In this document: piece after piece, positions 37,704-46,486 of the stretch | How positions within the stretch are numbered: the stretch's first letter is position 1 | Layout of the letters: each line of letters begins with the position of its first letter | Source of the DNA: Cyclobacteriaceae bacterium | GTDB lineage: Bacteria; Bacteroidota; Bacteroidia; Cytophagales; Cyclobacteriaceae | Length of the DNA stretch: 64,000 nucleotides | Direction of reading: 5' to 3' | Assembly (NCBI GenBank): GCA_029858965.1 | Contig: JAOUDZ010000015.1 | Coordinates: 1-64,000, forward strand | Notes under the pieces: generated by a model | Seen by the model: the letters and a program-made list of their open reading frames with translations, nothing else | Told to the model about the DNA's origin: nothing | Database searches by the model: none | Program-made: the position numbers and the translations under genes

Positions 37704-39239
37704 ATGATTTCACTTAATGTGCCTCTGATGAGAAAGATTCACTTTGGCAAATTTGTAGTAAGCCTTGCATTGATATCAGCGAGTTTTATTGCTGACTTGT
37801 TCTTCGCATGGGGATTTATGGCCTACCTGATAGTATCCTTTTACCTGGCCAAAATGACGGGTAGCACCAGGCTGGTAATGAGACTGGCTATTGTCATTTC
37901 AGTTCTGATTATTGCAGGGTATTTCATGGCCGTGACCAACCTGCAACAAGATACGTTGGAGGTGACTAACCGCTTACTGCTGCTGGTCGTCGCTTGGCTC
38001 AGCGCCTTTATCAATTTACGCTTTTCAGGTTCCAACAGCGATAGAAAGCTCGGAGAACTGTTCAAATTAACAGCAACAGAACGGGATCAGGCCGTTCGCA
38101 AACTCGGGCAAATCACCTCAGACATTGAAACATTCAGGGAAGAGAGAAAATCCATTGAAAATGAACTGCTAAAGGGAAAAAGATTGCACGACGCCATGGT
38201 TCATAATTTTCCCGATGGAGTCATATGCGTGCTCAACAGGGAACTGAAGTTTGTCCTGGCTGAGGGGAAGGGATTAAAAGAATTGGGATTGCATGGCGCA
38301 GAATTACGAGGTGAGCAGGCCGTCATCGGTTCGGGCGAAGAACTCAAATTGGCATTTGCCGGGGAGAGCGTTTCTTTCGAAACAACTATTAATCACCAGC
38401 CCTATACCGTCAAGGCCGTTCCCATTCCCGATGCCAACAATGAAGTCAAAGAGATTCTCATCGTAATTAGAAACATTACTGATCGGAAGAGAATGGAGAA
38501 CAACCTGGTGAAAGCGCTCGAAAAAGAAAAAGAGTTGAGTCTATTGAAGTCGCAGTTTGTTACCATGGCATCCCACAAGTTCAGAACACCGCTGAGCACG
38601 ATTCTTTCTTCCGTTTTCCTACTTGAAAATAATATTGAAGCAGACGATCAAGAAAGAAAATCTTACTTCGAAAAGATCAAACGATCAGTGCATAATCTGA
38701 CGGAGTTGCTGAATGACTTCCTATCACTGGGAAAACTCGAAGAAGGAAAGGTAAAGGTTGCTTACAGCGAGACCAACGTAAAAGCATTTTTTGAAGAGTT
38801 TTTGGAGGCGATTGGGTTAATCAAAAAAGGTAAACAGGAAATACTTTTTACCTACGGTGGCGTGGCCAATACGATCATGACAGATCAAGTCTTGCTCAAA
38901 AGCATCTTGATGAGCCTGCTTTCCAATGCGATCGAATACTCCGCCTACGATGCCGAGATAAGACTGGATGTGGAACTCAGCAAGGATAATTTGAAAATAC
39001 AGGTTTCCGATCAGGGAATCGGTATTCCGAAGGACGAGCAACACCAGATATTTAAAGGATTCTACAGAGGCCAAAATACCAATAATGTTGAGGGTACCGG
39101 ACTGGGCCTGAATATGGCGAACAAGTATATCCGGCTTTTGAAAGGAACGATTGATTTTACCAGTCAGGTAAATAAGGGGACAACGTTTATCGCCAAAATT
39201 CCTGTTGTTACCCTTGATATTCTGGAAAAACAGATCTGA
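37704..39239 (+). CDS. Membrane histidine kinase with PAS-like domain
   Basis: 511 residues. Four or five membrane helices occupy residues about 12-110 (for example LFFAWGFMAYLIVSFYLA, LLLLVVAWLSAF). A coiled coil leads to a PAS-like domain at about 165-265 (MVHNFPDGVICVLNREL, ITDRKRMENNL). The HisKA H-box reads MASHKFRTPLSTI with His291; the residue after His is usually Glu or Asp but here is Lys. The ATPase has N, G1 and G2 boxes: SLLSNAIEYSAYD, VSDQGIGIPKDE and GTGLGLNMANKYI. The next gene, 37 bases on, is the REC-Crp regulator, so the pair is probably one operon. Confidence 0.92.
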   Translation: MISLNVPLMRKIHFGKFVVSLALISASFIADLFFAWGFMAYLIVSFYLAKMTGSTRLVMRLAIVISVLIIAGYFMAVTNLQQDTLEVTNRLLLLVVAWLSAFINLRFSGSNSDRKLGELFKLTATERDQAVRKLGQITSDIETFREERKSIENELLKGKRLHDAMVHNFPDGVICVLNRELKFVLAEGKGLKELGLHGAELRGEQAVIGSGEELKLAFAGESVSFETTINHQPYTVKAVPIPDANNEVKEILIVIRNITDRKRMENNLVKALEKEKELSLLKSQFVTMASHKFRTPLSTILSSVFLLENNIEADDQERKSYFEKIKRSVHNLTELLNDFLSLGKLEEGKVKVAYSETNVKAFFEEFLEAIGLIKKGKQEILFTYGGVANTIMTDQVLLKSILMSLLSNAIEYSAYDAEIRLDVELSKDNLKIQVSDQGIGIPKDEQHQIFKGFYRGQNTNNVEGTGLGLNMANKYIRLLKGTIDFTSQVNKGTTFIAKIPVVTLDILEKQI

Positions 39240-39276
39240 GTTCAGGTGGATATTTGGCCGAATTTAATAAGACAAT

Positions 39277-40365
39277 ATGAAACACACAGTACTGCTGATT
39301 GAAGACAATCAAGAAATGGCGGAGAATATTTGCAGCATATTAAAGCTGGCGCATTACAACGTAGTGAGCGCTCCAAATGGTAAAATCGGCGTGCAACTCG
39401 CTCAGGAAGTACACCCTGACCTTATTCTATGTGATGTTATGATGCCCGAACTAGATGGCTACGGTGTCCTTCACATTTTGAATAATGATCCCGAAACCGC
39501 GCACATCCCATTTATTTTTCTCACCGCGAAAGCAGACAAAAATGATCTTCGGGCGGGAATGAACCTTGGTGCTGACGACTACATGACTAAACCCTTTGAA
39601 GGCCTGGATCTTCTCAAAGTAGTTGAAATAAGGCTGAAGAAAAGTCAGCGACTCAAGGACGATTACAAGAATGACCTTTATGATGTCAATACTTTTTTTA
39701 ACAAGGCAAGAGAGTTAAAAGAGTTTCAGAAACTTTCGGAAAACCGACCTGTCAGAGTATTCAAAAAGAAGGAATTTGTATTCATGGAAGGCCAAACCCC
39801 ATCCGATTTATACTTTATCATAAGTGGAGAGGTAAAGACTTACAAGGTAAATTATGATGGAAAGGAACTAATAACAGGCATCCACGGCGCAGGTGATTTC
39901 CTGGGATATGTTTCGCTGTTAGAGGAACAGCAGCACAACGAAAGCGCCGAAGTGTTGGAAGAATCTGAGATATCGATTATTCCCAAACAGGATTTCCTCA
40001 CCCTGATTTATTCCAGCAAAGACATGGCGCGAAAGTTTATCAAAATGTTATCCAACAACCTTATCGAAGCAGAAAACAGGCTATTAGACCTCGCTTATCA
40101 GTCTGTTCGACAGCGGGTGGCCGGTGCCCTACTAAAAATATATAACGAGCATAACCTGCCAAACAAGAAAGAGATCATTACGATAGCCAGAAAGGACATT
40201 TCAAACATGATCGGCACGGCAACGGAATCGCTGAACAGAACGCTTGCAGACTTCAAAGATGAAGGGCTGATAGAAATCTCAGATGAAGGCATAAAGATCC
40301 GTGAAAAAGCCAGGCTTGAGCATTTGTTAATGGTCTTTGCCAACCGGGCCATGCGCCCGAAGTAG
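39277..40365 (+). CDS. Response regulator fused to a Crp/Fnr-type effector (REC-cNMP-HTH)
   Basis: 362 residues. The REC domain has D53 in LCDVMMPELDG and TAKADKNDLRAGMNLGADDYMTKPFE. A linker at about 120-145 leads to a cNMP-binding fold at about 148-265 (EFVFMEGQTPSDLYFIISGEV, GDFLGYVSLLEEQQ), with no clear phosphate-binding Arg pattern, so ligand binding is uncertain. A Crp-type helix-turn-helix lies at about 300-345 (ARKDISNMIGTATESLNRTL). The fusion lets a histidine kinase drive a Crp-type DNA-binding domain. The neighbouring kinase at 37704 is the obvious partner. Similar fusions occur in Bacteroidota, but target genes are not known here. Confidence 0.92.
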   Translation: MKHTVLLIEDNQEMAENICSILKLAHYNVVSAPNGKIGVQLAQEVHPDLILCDVMMPELDGYGVLHILNNDPETAHIPFIFLTAKADKNDLRAGMNLGADDYMTKPFEGLDLLKVVEIRLKKSQRLKDDYKNDLYDVNTFFNKARELKEFQKLSENRPVRVFKKKEFVFMEGQTPSDLYFIISGEVKTYKVNYDGKELITGIHGAGDFLGYVSLLEEQQHNESAEVLEESEISIIPKQDFLTLIYSSKDMARKFIKMLSNNLIEAENRLLDLAYQSVRQRVAGALLKIYNEHNLPNKKEIITIARKDISNMIGTATESLNRTLADFKDEGLIEISDEGIKIREKARLEHLLMVFANRAMRPK

Positions 40366-40397
40366 TATTTCATGAATAGGTCGCAGCAAGGTTCAGC

Positions 40398-40424
40398 TTG
40401 ACATCCCATCCTGTCAATTTTTTT
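40398..40424 (+). terminator. Terminator after the REC-Crp gene
   Basis: Stem TTGACA (40398-40403) and TGTCAA (40412-40417) with loop TCCCATCC, followed by seven T. It lies 33 bases past the stop at 40365. Confidence 0.55.
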
Positions 40425-40601
40425 CATGGATTGAAGACCAGCAAGTTAGCTACTAACCCCCCGAAATCCTTGAATATCACTCAAAAAAGCAGTTTTTGGG
40501 ATTCTAATGAGGAAGATTTTCACAACCGATGATCGTGGTCATCGTCGCATCTGGGCTGGAGTTCTACATTTACACCATAGTCTGGCTTAAATTAATCTAC
40601 T

Positions 40602-41990
40602 ATGGAAGATAAATATTACTCACGCCTCATTAAAATGATGGTATTTGTCTTTGATTTTTACCTCATTTCACTGGCATTTTCGCTCGCTAAAAAACTTGGG
40701 TTTGACAGTGGAATTGCTGAAAATCAGGAGACCTCATTCTTCCTGATATTCAGTCTCATTTGGGTTATTTCAGGGTTTCTAAATGAGATCTATAATATAA
40801 ATAAGTTCAGTCAGTACAAAAGTATTATCTCAAGTATACTTGGCGCGCTGCTGTTGCATTTTTGTTTGCTTATGGTTGTTTTGTTTGCCACGCATTCATA
40901 CCAGATAGATACCAGCTTCTTACCATTCGTTTATCTTTCGTCGGCTACATTCTTGCTTATCTCCCGGATAGTTTACAAACTCACTTGGCGGTATTTCGAA
41001 TTTTCCGGTTTTGACCAGCGAAAGGTTATCATCGTTGGTGCCACGCATTCTGGGCGGGCGCTTTATGACTTTTTTGAATCCCATGACTTCTCGAAGTATA
41101 ATTTTAAAGGCTTTTTTGATGATTCCCCGGATCCGCTCATTATTCACAGGGCGCTGATTAAAGGAAAATTTTCTGAAGTAGCTATGTTTTGCCTAAAAGA
41201 AAACATAGATGAAATTTATTTTGCGCTTCCTCCGGGTAATGAAACTTTGCTTAATGAGATATCGAAGTTTGCAGATGATAATTTTATATACCTGAGAATT
41301 ACACCGGATTTTGGCGAGAGCGTCTCTGATAAGTATAATGTATTCATGCTGGATTCCATTCCCGTATTAACCACGCGAAAGGAGCCCCTTGGCGTTGCAC
41401 TAAATGTCTGGTTGAAAAGACTTTTTGACATTGTCTTTTCACTCACGGTAATCCTGACGGTATTCCCTGTTCTCTTTCCCATCATTGCGTTAGCGATAAA
41501 GTTAGACTCCAAGGGACCAATTTTTTTCAAGCAGCCCAGGCAGGGTAAGAAGAACAAGCTGTTTGATTGCTACAAGTTTCGTACGATGTATGTTGGCGCC
41601 AGTCCGGTACGTCAGGCAACCAAGGACGACCCAAGGATCACGCGCGTGGGAAGGTTTCTGCGCAAGACTAATTTAGACGAGATTCCACAATTTATTAATG
41701 CCCTGATGGGGAATATGTCCGTTGTTGGCCCAAGGCCGCACATAAGCAGTCAATTGGAACAATACGGACAGGCCATCAAAAAGTATAAAATAAGGCATTT
41801 TGTAACCCCAGGTATTACTGGCTATGCCCAGGTAAATGGATTTCGTGGCGAAACGAAGGAAGTCAAACTGATGGAAAAACGTGTAGAATACGATGTGACC
41901 TATATGGAGAATTGGAGTTTGTCACTTGATATTAAAATAATTTTCCTTACGGTTTGGAACATGATAAGAGGCGAGAAGAGCGCTTACTAG
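40602..41990 (+). CDS. Polyprenyl-phosphate sugar-phosphate transferase (WcaJ/WbaP type)
   Basis: 462 residues. The N-terminal half has four membrane helices (about 10-125) and a CoA-binding-like fold (VIIVGATHSGRALYDFFES). From about residue 265 the bacterial sugar transferase domain follows: KRLFDIVFSLTVIL (membrane), then DSKGPIFFKQPRQGKKNK, FDCYKFRTMYVGA, GRFLRKTNLDEIPQF and MSVVGPRPH. It transfers a sugar-1-phosphate from a nucleotide sugar to undecaprenyl phosphate, starting each capsule, O-antigen or EPS unit. It faces away from the nucleotide-sugar cluster downstream; no flippase, polymerase or glycosyltransferase is found nearby in this window. The specific sugar is not deducible. 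Confidence 0.92.
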   Translation: MEDKYYSRLIKMMVFVFDFYLISLAFSLAKKLGFDSGIAENQETSFFLIFSLIWVISGFLNEIYNINKFSQYKSIISSILGALLLHFCLLMVVLFATHSYQIDTSFLPFVYLSSATFLLISRIVYKLTWRYFEFSGFDQRKVIIVGATHSGRALYDFFESHDFSKYNFKGFFDDSPDPLIIHRALIKGKFSEVAMFCLKENIDEIYFALPPGNETLLNEISKFADDNFIYLRITPDFGESVSDKYNVFMLDSIPVLTTRKEPLGVALNVWLKRLFDIVFSLTVILTVFPVLFPIIALAIKLDSKGPIFFKQPRQGKKNKLFDCYKFRTMYVGASPVRQATKDDPRITRVGRFLRKTNLDEIPQFINALMGNMSVVGPRPHISSQLEQYGQAIKKYKIRHFVTPGITGYAQVNGFRGETKEVKLMEKRVEYDVTYMENWSLSLDIKIIFLTVWNMIRGEKSAY

Positions 41991-42000
41991 ACTCCCCGAT

Positions 42001-42060
42001 CAAAAAAAAACGATTCAATTTTGGACAACTATCAAGATCCAAGTTGATCGTTTTTTTTTG
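42001..42060. terminator. Large imperfect inverted repeat, probable bidirectional terminator
   Basis: Left arm 42001-42024 and right arm 42039-42060 pair over most of their length (CAAAAAAAAACGAT with ATCGTTTTTTTTTG, plus inner pairs), loop about 14 bases. The A-run and T-run on the outer ends suit termination of the sugar transferase gene (plus) and of lhgO (minus). Confidence 0.75.
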
Positions 42061-42139
42061 TGCCTAGGACATCTATCGATGGCGGTGAATTAAATACAAA
42101 TAAATCTTTGCCTGCATTTCTTATGAGCCAAGGTATGCT

Positions 42140-42159
42140 ACACCGTGCATGCACGGTGT
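42140..42159. promoter_or_regulatory. Perfect 20-base palindrome
   Basis: ACACCGTGCATGCACGGTGT reads identically on both strands, in the convergent space between the sugar transferase and lhgO genes. It could be an operator, a DNA-protein recognition site or a second hairpin. There is no T-run beside it. Confidence 0.5.
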
Positions 42160-42209
42160 GTGGGTAACACGTGGTTATAGCAAGACCATTGCCGGAGAAG
42201 CTTTGATGT

Positions 42210-43406
42210 TCATAATCTCTTACCTGCCCACGAAGCAACTGTTGCTCCAATGGCCAGCGAAGAAGTTGCTGCCGGAGATGGAGCATTGCAGACATTGATT
42301 ACCTGCTTGTCTTCCAGGATAAGGAAATCGTCCAACAACCCACCAGTCCGATCGCAGGCCTGCGCCCTGACACCAGCTCCTCCCGCTATCAAATCATCCT
42401 CCCTAATCTCAGGCATAAGTTTCTGAAGTGCTTTTGTGAATGCAGCTTTTGAATATGAGCGGTACATTTCACCGACACCGGTTCTCCAGTATTTTGAAAC
42501 TATTTTCCTGAATCCAGGCCACGCAAGAGTCTCTCCGAGTTCAGCCAGGTTGATGTCAGTTTTTTTATAACCCTCACGCCTGAATGCCAACACCGCATTG
42601 GGCCCGCATTCTACTCCACCGCCTACCATTGTAGTAAAATGGACACCCAGAAAAGGGAAATTTGGATCTGGTACCGGATAGATTAACGTCTTCACCAAAT
42701 ACTCTTTATCCTTTTTCAGCTTATAGTACTCTCCACGAAACGGAATAATTTTGAAGTTCACGTCCTTCAGCGTTAATCTGGCAATTTTATCTGCGTACAA
42801 TCCTGCGCAATTCACCACAAGCTTACCGGTGTATGTCTCCTTCTGCGAGACAACATCTACGCTCTCATTGCCTAATTGAATGTCAACTACCTTTTCTCCG
42901 AGCCGCAACTCACCGCCCTGCTGCTGGAAGACCTCGGCATATTTCTCGGCGACTACGCGATAATCAACAATGCCTGTCTGCGGAACATGAATACCAGCAA
43001 TTCCTGCGACATGGGGTTCGTAATCTTTTAGCTGCTCGGCGCTCAGCATTTTTAGGTCTTGCAGACCATTTTGCTGCCCTCGCTCAAATATGGTTTTGAG
43101 CACAGGAAGTTCCTTTTCTTCGGTCGCCACAATGACCTTGCCACACAAGTCAAACGGGACCTCATAGCGACGGCAAAAGTCAATCAAAAGGTTATATCCT
43201 TCGATACAATTTTTGGCTTTCAAACTACCAGGCTTATAGTAAACTCCGGAGTGAATTACATTGCTATTATTACCCGTTTGATGATTCGCGACAACGGAAT
43301 CTTTTTCAACAACAACAACCTTGAGTTTAGGGTTTTGTTTTTGCAGCTGCAATGCAGTTGCCAAACCCACAGCCCCCCCTCCTACTATAATTACGTCGTA
43401 TTGCAC
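42210..43406 (-). CDS. lhgO: L-2-hydroxyglutarate oxidase/dehydrogenase
   Basis: 398 residues from GTG 43406. The N-terminal FAD fold is YDVIIVGGGAVGLATALQL, followed by GNNSNVIHSGVYYKPGSLKA, which is typical of LhgO, VNCAGLYADKIARL and a C-terminal GAGVRAQACDRTGG and NAPSPAATSSLAIG. The enzyme oxidises L-2-hydroxyglutarate to 2-oxoglutarate with electron transfer to quinone. It is the last gene of a run of minus-strand genes but 80 bases separate it from the SAF oxidoreductase, so it may be co-transcribed. No other catabolic gene is next to it. Confidence 0.95.
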   Translation of the reverse strand: MQYDVIIVGGGAVGLATALQLQKQNPKLKVVVVEKDSVVANHQTGNNSNVIHSGVYYKPGSLKAKNCIEGYNLLIDFCRRYEVPFDLCGKVIVATEEKELPVLKTIFERGQQNGLQDLKMLSAEQLKDYEPHVAGIAGIHVPQTGIVDYRVVAEKYAEVFQQQGGELRLGEKVVDIQLGNESVDVVSQKETYTGKLVVNCAGLYADKIARLTLKDVNFKIIPFRGEYYKLKKDKEYLVKTLIYPVPDPNFPFLGVHFTTMVGGGVECGPNAVLAFRREGYKKTDINLAELGETLAWPGFRKIVSKYWRTGVGEMYRSYSKAAFTKALQKLMPEIREDDLIAGGAGVRAQACDRTGGLLDDFLILEDKQVINVCNAPSPAATSSLAIGATVASWAGKRL

Positions 43407-43486
43407 AGGTCTTTTTTTAGTGTACTGTTAATTGAACTGATCTACCAGATTGAACAAGGAAATTTTCTATTAAAAGACCGTTTGAT

Positions 43487-44788
43487 CTAAACAGTTACTT
43501 TGAAGTATTCATTTTGTTCCTGCCGAAGTTTATCTGAAAATCTGCCTTCAGGTAATGTAACATCGGCATACGTAATGACTTGATCCATGGGTATATCTCG
43601 CTTTAATATACATCCTTCCGCCAAGCCCATTGGGAGCAACATTTGCGCTGCGGTAACGTCTGCTGTCTCACATTGCCCATATGAATGATATCCTCCAATT
43701 CCATCGATTGTTTCACCCGCCTTTAAATTCATCTTTGCGGTTGCCACTACTTCAACAGCCGGTCCTCCAATAGGAGTTATCGCCGCGTCATGAAATAGTG
43801 CAGCTCTGGCGCACGTTATAGGAACCTCAAAATGACAATTATGATACGGTGTGTAGAAGAGGTACAGCGGACCATCACCTACTTTATACAATTTTAGAAA
43901 ATGCCGCTGGCGTGGATCGTCATGCGTAGCCAGTATGAAAATACCTGCCGGGGGGCTTGCTCCCACTACATAATCAACAATACCTGGCCCCGATGTAAGC
44001 GCTTCCATGGGATACTTATCGATAATGTCCTGTAATGGGGTGCCGGCAGGAACAGTAGGGCCGTACATGCCTCTTTGTCCTATGGTCATACCTGTGGCAT
44101 TGGCGACGACAGCTTGCTCGAATGAAATTTTAGTGCCATCGGCAAATGAAGTAACCATATGGGCATTCTGCGCCCATTGTTTTGCGTAACTCTGTTGTGT
44201 TGTTGGATTCCTATAATGGTCCTGAAGTCCTTTAATATTTCCACAGAGCACCGGCTTGAGCCCAATAGTTTTGACGTATCGGTACAAATTCATCTCTACG
44301 CCAGGTTGGTCTCCGTCGACATTGGTTATGATCACACCGGCTTTGTCGGCATGGACTTTTAAAATGGCGCCTATGGTGCCATCAAGTTCTGCATTCATAA
44401 GTACGACATGCTTCTTGTGTTGAATAGCTTCAAACACGACCTTTGCGCTGAACTCGACTGCGCCGGTTACCTCCAGCAGGACATCAATATTCCCGGCCCT
44501 GGCCAGTAGAAACGGGTCTTCCGTTACCGAATACTTACCACGTGAAATTCTGTCTTCCAATACTGTTTGGCTGCTAACAACTTCAAACTCCTCAATTCCC
44601 GCTTCCTGATAAGCCTTTTTTGCCTTCTCCAGGGTACGATTATAGATAGCGACTACTTTCATGCCGGGAACCGACTGAGCAATCTGCAAGGCAGCCGCTC
44701 TCCCCATGAATCCAGCGCCAATTAAAGCCACGCGTACAGGATTATTCTCTGCATGTCGCTTGGCAAGTGCAGTATCAACGATAATCAT
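43487..44788 (-). CDS. NAD(P)-dependent oxidoreductase with C-terminal SAF domain
   Basis: 433 residues. The Rossmann domain begins VRVALIGAGFMGRAAALQIA. The middle part is like homoserine-dehydrogenase-related oxidoreductases (VLLEVTGAVEFSAKVVFEAI, HVVLMNAELDGTIG). The C-terminal SAF domain is near 330-420 (AKMNLKAGETIDGIGGYHSYG, ILKRDIPMDQVITYADV). Such proteins turn up in nucleotide-sugar and lipopolysaccharide gene clusters, where they are thought to act on sugar intermediates; the exact reaction is unproven. It is followed in the same direction by rfbC-like, SDR and rfbF genes, which supports a sugar role. A tight operon is likely, with a gap of 25 bases to the rfbC-like gene. Confidence 0.8.
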   Translation of the reverse strand: MIIVDTALAKRHAENNPVRVALIGAGFMGRAAALQIAQSVPGMKVVAIYNRTLEKAKKAYQEAGIEEFEVVSSQTVLEDRISRGKYSVTEDPFLLARAGNIDVLLEVTGAVEFSAKVVFEAIQHKKHVVLMNAELDGTIGAILKVHADKAGVIITNVDGDQPGVEMNLYRYVKTIGLKPVLCGNIKGLQDHYRNPTTQQSYAKQWAQNAHMVTSFADGTKISFEQAVVANATGMTIGQRGMYGPTVPAGTPLQDIIDKYPMEALTSGPGIVDYVVGASPPAGIFILATHDDPRQRHFLKLYKVGDGPLYLFYTPYHNCHFEVPITCARAALFHDAAITPIGGPAVEVVATAKMNLKAGETIDGIGGYHSYGQCETADVTAAQMLLPMGLAEGCILKRDIPMDQVITYADVTLPEGRFSDKLRQEQNEYFKVTV

Positions 44789-44813
44789 AGGCTATTATAT
44801 TTTTTGAGTTTGG

Positions 44814-45359
44814 TTATACTATCAACATCTTCTCTGCAAAAAGCGGATGGCTTCTGTCTTTTTCGGAAACTACTGCCGGCTTCATCGGCCACTTAATGTT
44901 AAAAGTCGGGTCATCGAATCTGATTCCGTGTTCAGCGCCAGGAGCATAGTATTCCGTTACAACATAGTGTACAGCAGTGTGATCTTCAAGCGTTAAGAAT
45001 CCGTTCGCGAATCCTTCAGGCACGTAAAGCATCCGGTAACTATCTGCTGTTAACTCAACGGCTGTCCATCGCTTGAAGGTAGGAGATTTCGGCCTCAAAT
45101 CGATGATTACATTATACGTGGATCCAAAGGTACATCTCAGGGTTTTGGTCTCCTCATGCGGCGCAATTTGGTAATGCATCCCCCTGATGGTTCCCTTATA
45201 TCTGCTGTAGGAAACATTGGCCTGTACAGCATTTGCATTAAGCCCATGCTCCTCAAACTCTTTCTTGCACCATATCCGGCCAAAGAAACCACGCTCATCT
45301 TCAAATCCTTTGAAGTCGATTATAAAAGCCCCCTTTAATTCAGTCTCGGTGAAAATCAT
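44814..45359 (-). CDS. dTDP-4-dehydrorhamnose 3,5-epimerase-like (RmlC/cupin) protein
   Basis: 181 residues, the RmlC length. Signatures are GAFIIDFKGFEDERGFFGRIW, the active-site His in IRGMHYQIAPHEETK, VIIDLRPKSPTFKRW, and LYVPEGFANGFLTLEDHTAVHY. RmlC epimerises C3 and C5 of a 4-keto sugar nucleotide. With a CDP-glucose-forming partner in this cluster, a CDP-4-keto-6-deoxyhexose or related sugar is as likely a substrate as the dTDP form. No rmlA, rmlB or rmlD gene lies in the window. Confidence 0.9.
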   Translation of the reverse strand: MIFTETELKGAFIIDFKGFEDERGFFGRIWCKKEFEEHGLNANAVQANVSYSRYKGTIRGMHYQIAPHEETKTLRCTFGSTYNVIIDLRPKSPTFKRWTAVELTADSYRMLYVPEGFANGFLTLEDHTAVHYVVTEYYAPGAEHGIRFDDPTFNIKWPMKPAVVSEKDRSHPLFAEKMLIV

Positions 45360-45387
45360 TCTGGCATTAATTTTATCTTGTAAAGTG

Positions 45388-46428
45388 CTAGTTCCATTTT
45401 AGATCATCACTTAACTGGTTACTCTCCTGAAGGGATGTCAGTACCGTAAGCCGCATTAGTCTTGAATCTCTGAAATCAGCATCTTTAAACTTCATTGATT
45501 CTAATCCTTCCTTTAGTTCCTTGATAGTCGTGATGAGGTCGTATTTAGGCTGGTGGTCTGGTGCCAACTTTTTGTACAGTCCGAAATTCACACGGTAAGA
45601 TCTCTTGTCAGGTGGTGCATCCGTGTTGATGGAAACCTTAACGCCGGGAATAACCTTTGCCACTGCTTCAGCCAGATCTTTCACCTGATAGTTCCATTCA
45701 TCGGTTCCTGTATTTACGGCCAAAAAGTCTCCAATAGCAGCTGGCCTGCCAATCGCCCAATCAATGGCCACCGCCATATCCTTAACATTGATTAGTGGTC
45801 TCCATGGTGTACCATCACTGAGTATGGTAATAACTTTAGAAGACAAAGCACAAGCTACAAAGTCATTCAGCACCAAATCGAGCCTAAGCCTGGAACTCAT
45901 ACCACAAGCCGTGGCAAACCGAAGACAGGTAATCTTGAAATTCTTATCTGCCAGGGGTTTCAGATCTCGCTCCGTAAACACTTTTGATCTTGCGTAAGCG
46001 GTAAGCGGGTTAAGCTGGGAATCCTCTGTCTTTGCAACGTCACTTGCGGCACCGTACATGCTGCAGCTTGAGGCAAAAACGAATGATTTTACTCCTAATG
46101 CCTTAGCCCTTTTAGCAAGGTTAATACCGGATTTATGATTAACATCCAAGGTAACATCTTCAAATTTAGTCCCCATTGGGTCGTTTGAAATTGCGGCCAG
46201 GTTAATCACAGCATCAGCGCCCTGGATTACCTCGTCAGGGAAATCTCTTATGTCGCCAAAATATTGATGATCAAGCTTTCTTTCAGGCAGGTAATCGACG
46301 TCGGTGAGACAGCTGGCAAAAAAACCAAGATCATAGCCAATAAGCGTTGCGGTTGGATAGGTGGATCTAAGTCTTTCAACAACGCCAGGTCCGACATAGC
46401 CCATATTCCCAAAAATGACAATCTTCAT
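45388..46428 (-). CDS. Extended SDR nucleotide-sugar epimerase/dehydratase
   Basis: 346 residues. The nucleotide-binding motif is IFGNMGYVGPGVVERL, a form of GxxGxxG, then AVINLAAISNDP, SSCSMYG and the catalytic YARSK (Y-x3-K). It belongs to the NAD-dependent epimerase/dehydratase family. The substrate is not clear; 4,6-dehydratases and 4-epimerases share this fold. Its neighbours on both sides handle nucleotide sugars, and the start of the gene is 58 bases after the rfbF stop. Confidence 0.9.
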   Translation of the reverse strand: MKIVIFGNMGYVGPGVVERLRSTYPTATLIGYDLGFFASCLTDVDYLPERKLDHQYFGDIRDFPDEVIQGADAVINLAAISNDPMGTKFEDVTLDVNHKSGINLAKRAKALGVKSFVFASSCSMYGAASDVAKTEDSQLNPLTAYARSKVFTERDLKPLADKNFKITCLRFATACGMSSRLRLDLVLNDFVACALSSKVITILSDGTPWRPLINVKDMAVAIDWAIGRPAAIGDFLAVNTGTDEWNYQVKDLAEAVAKVIPGVKVSINTDAPPDKRSYRVNFGLYKKLAPDHQPKYDLITTIKELKEGLESMKFKDADFRDSRLMRLTVLTSLQESNQLSDDLKWN

Positions 46429-46486
46429 AGTAAAAATTTGCGGTAATTATAAAGAAAAATTTAGATAGAAACTAAGTGAATAATAA

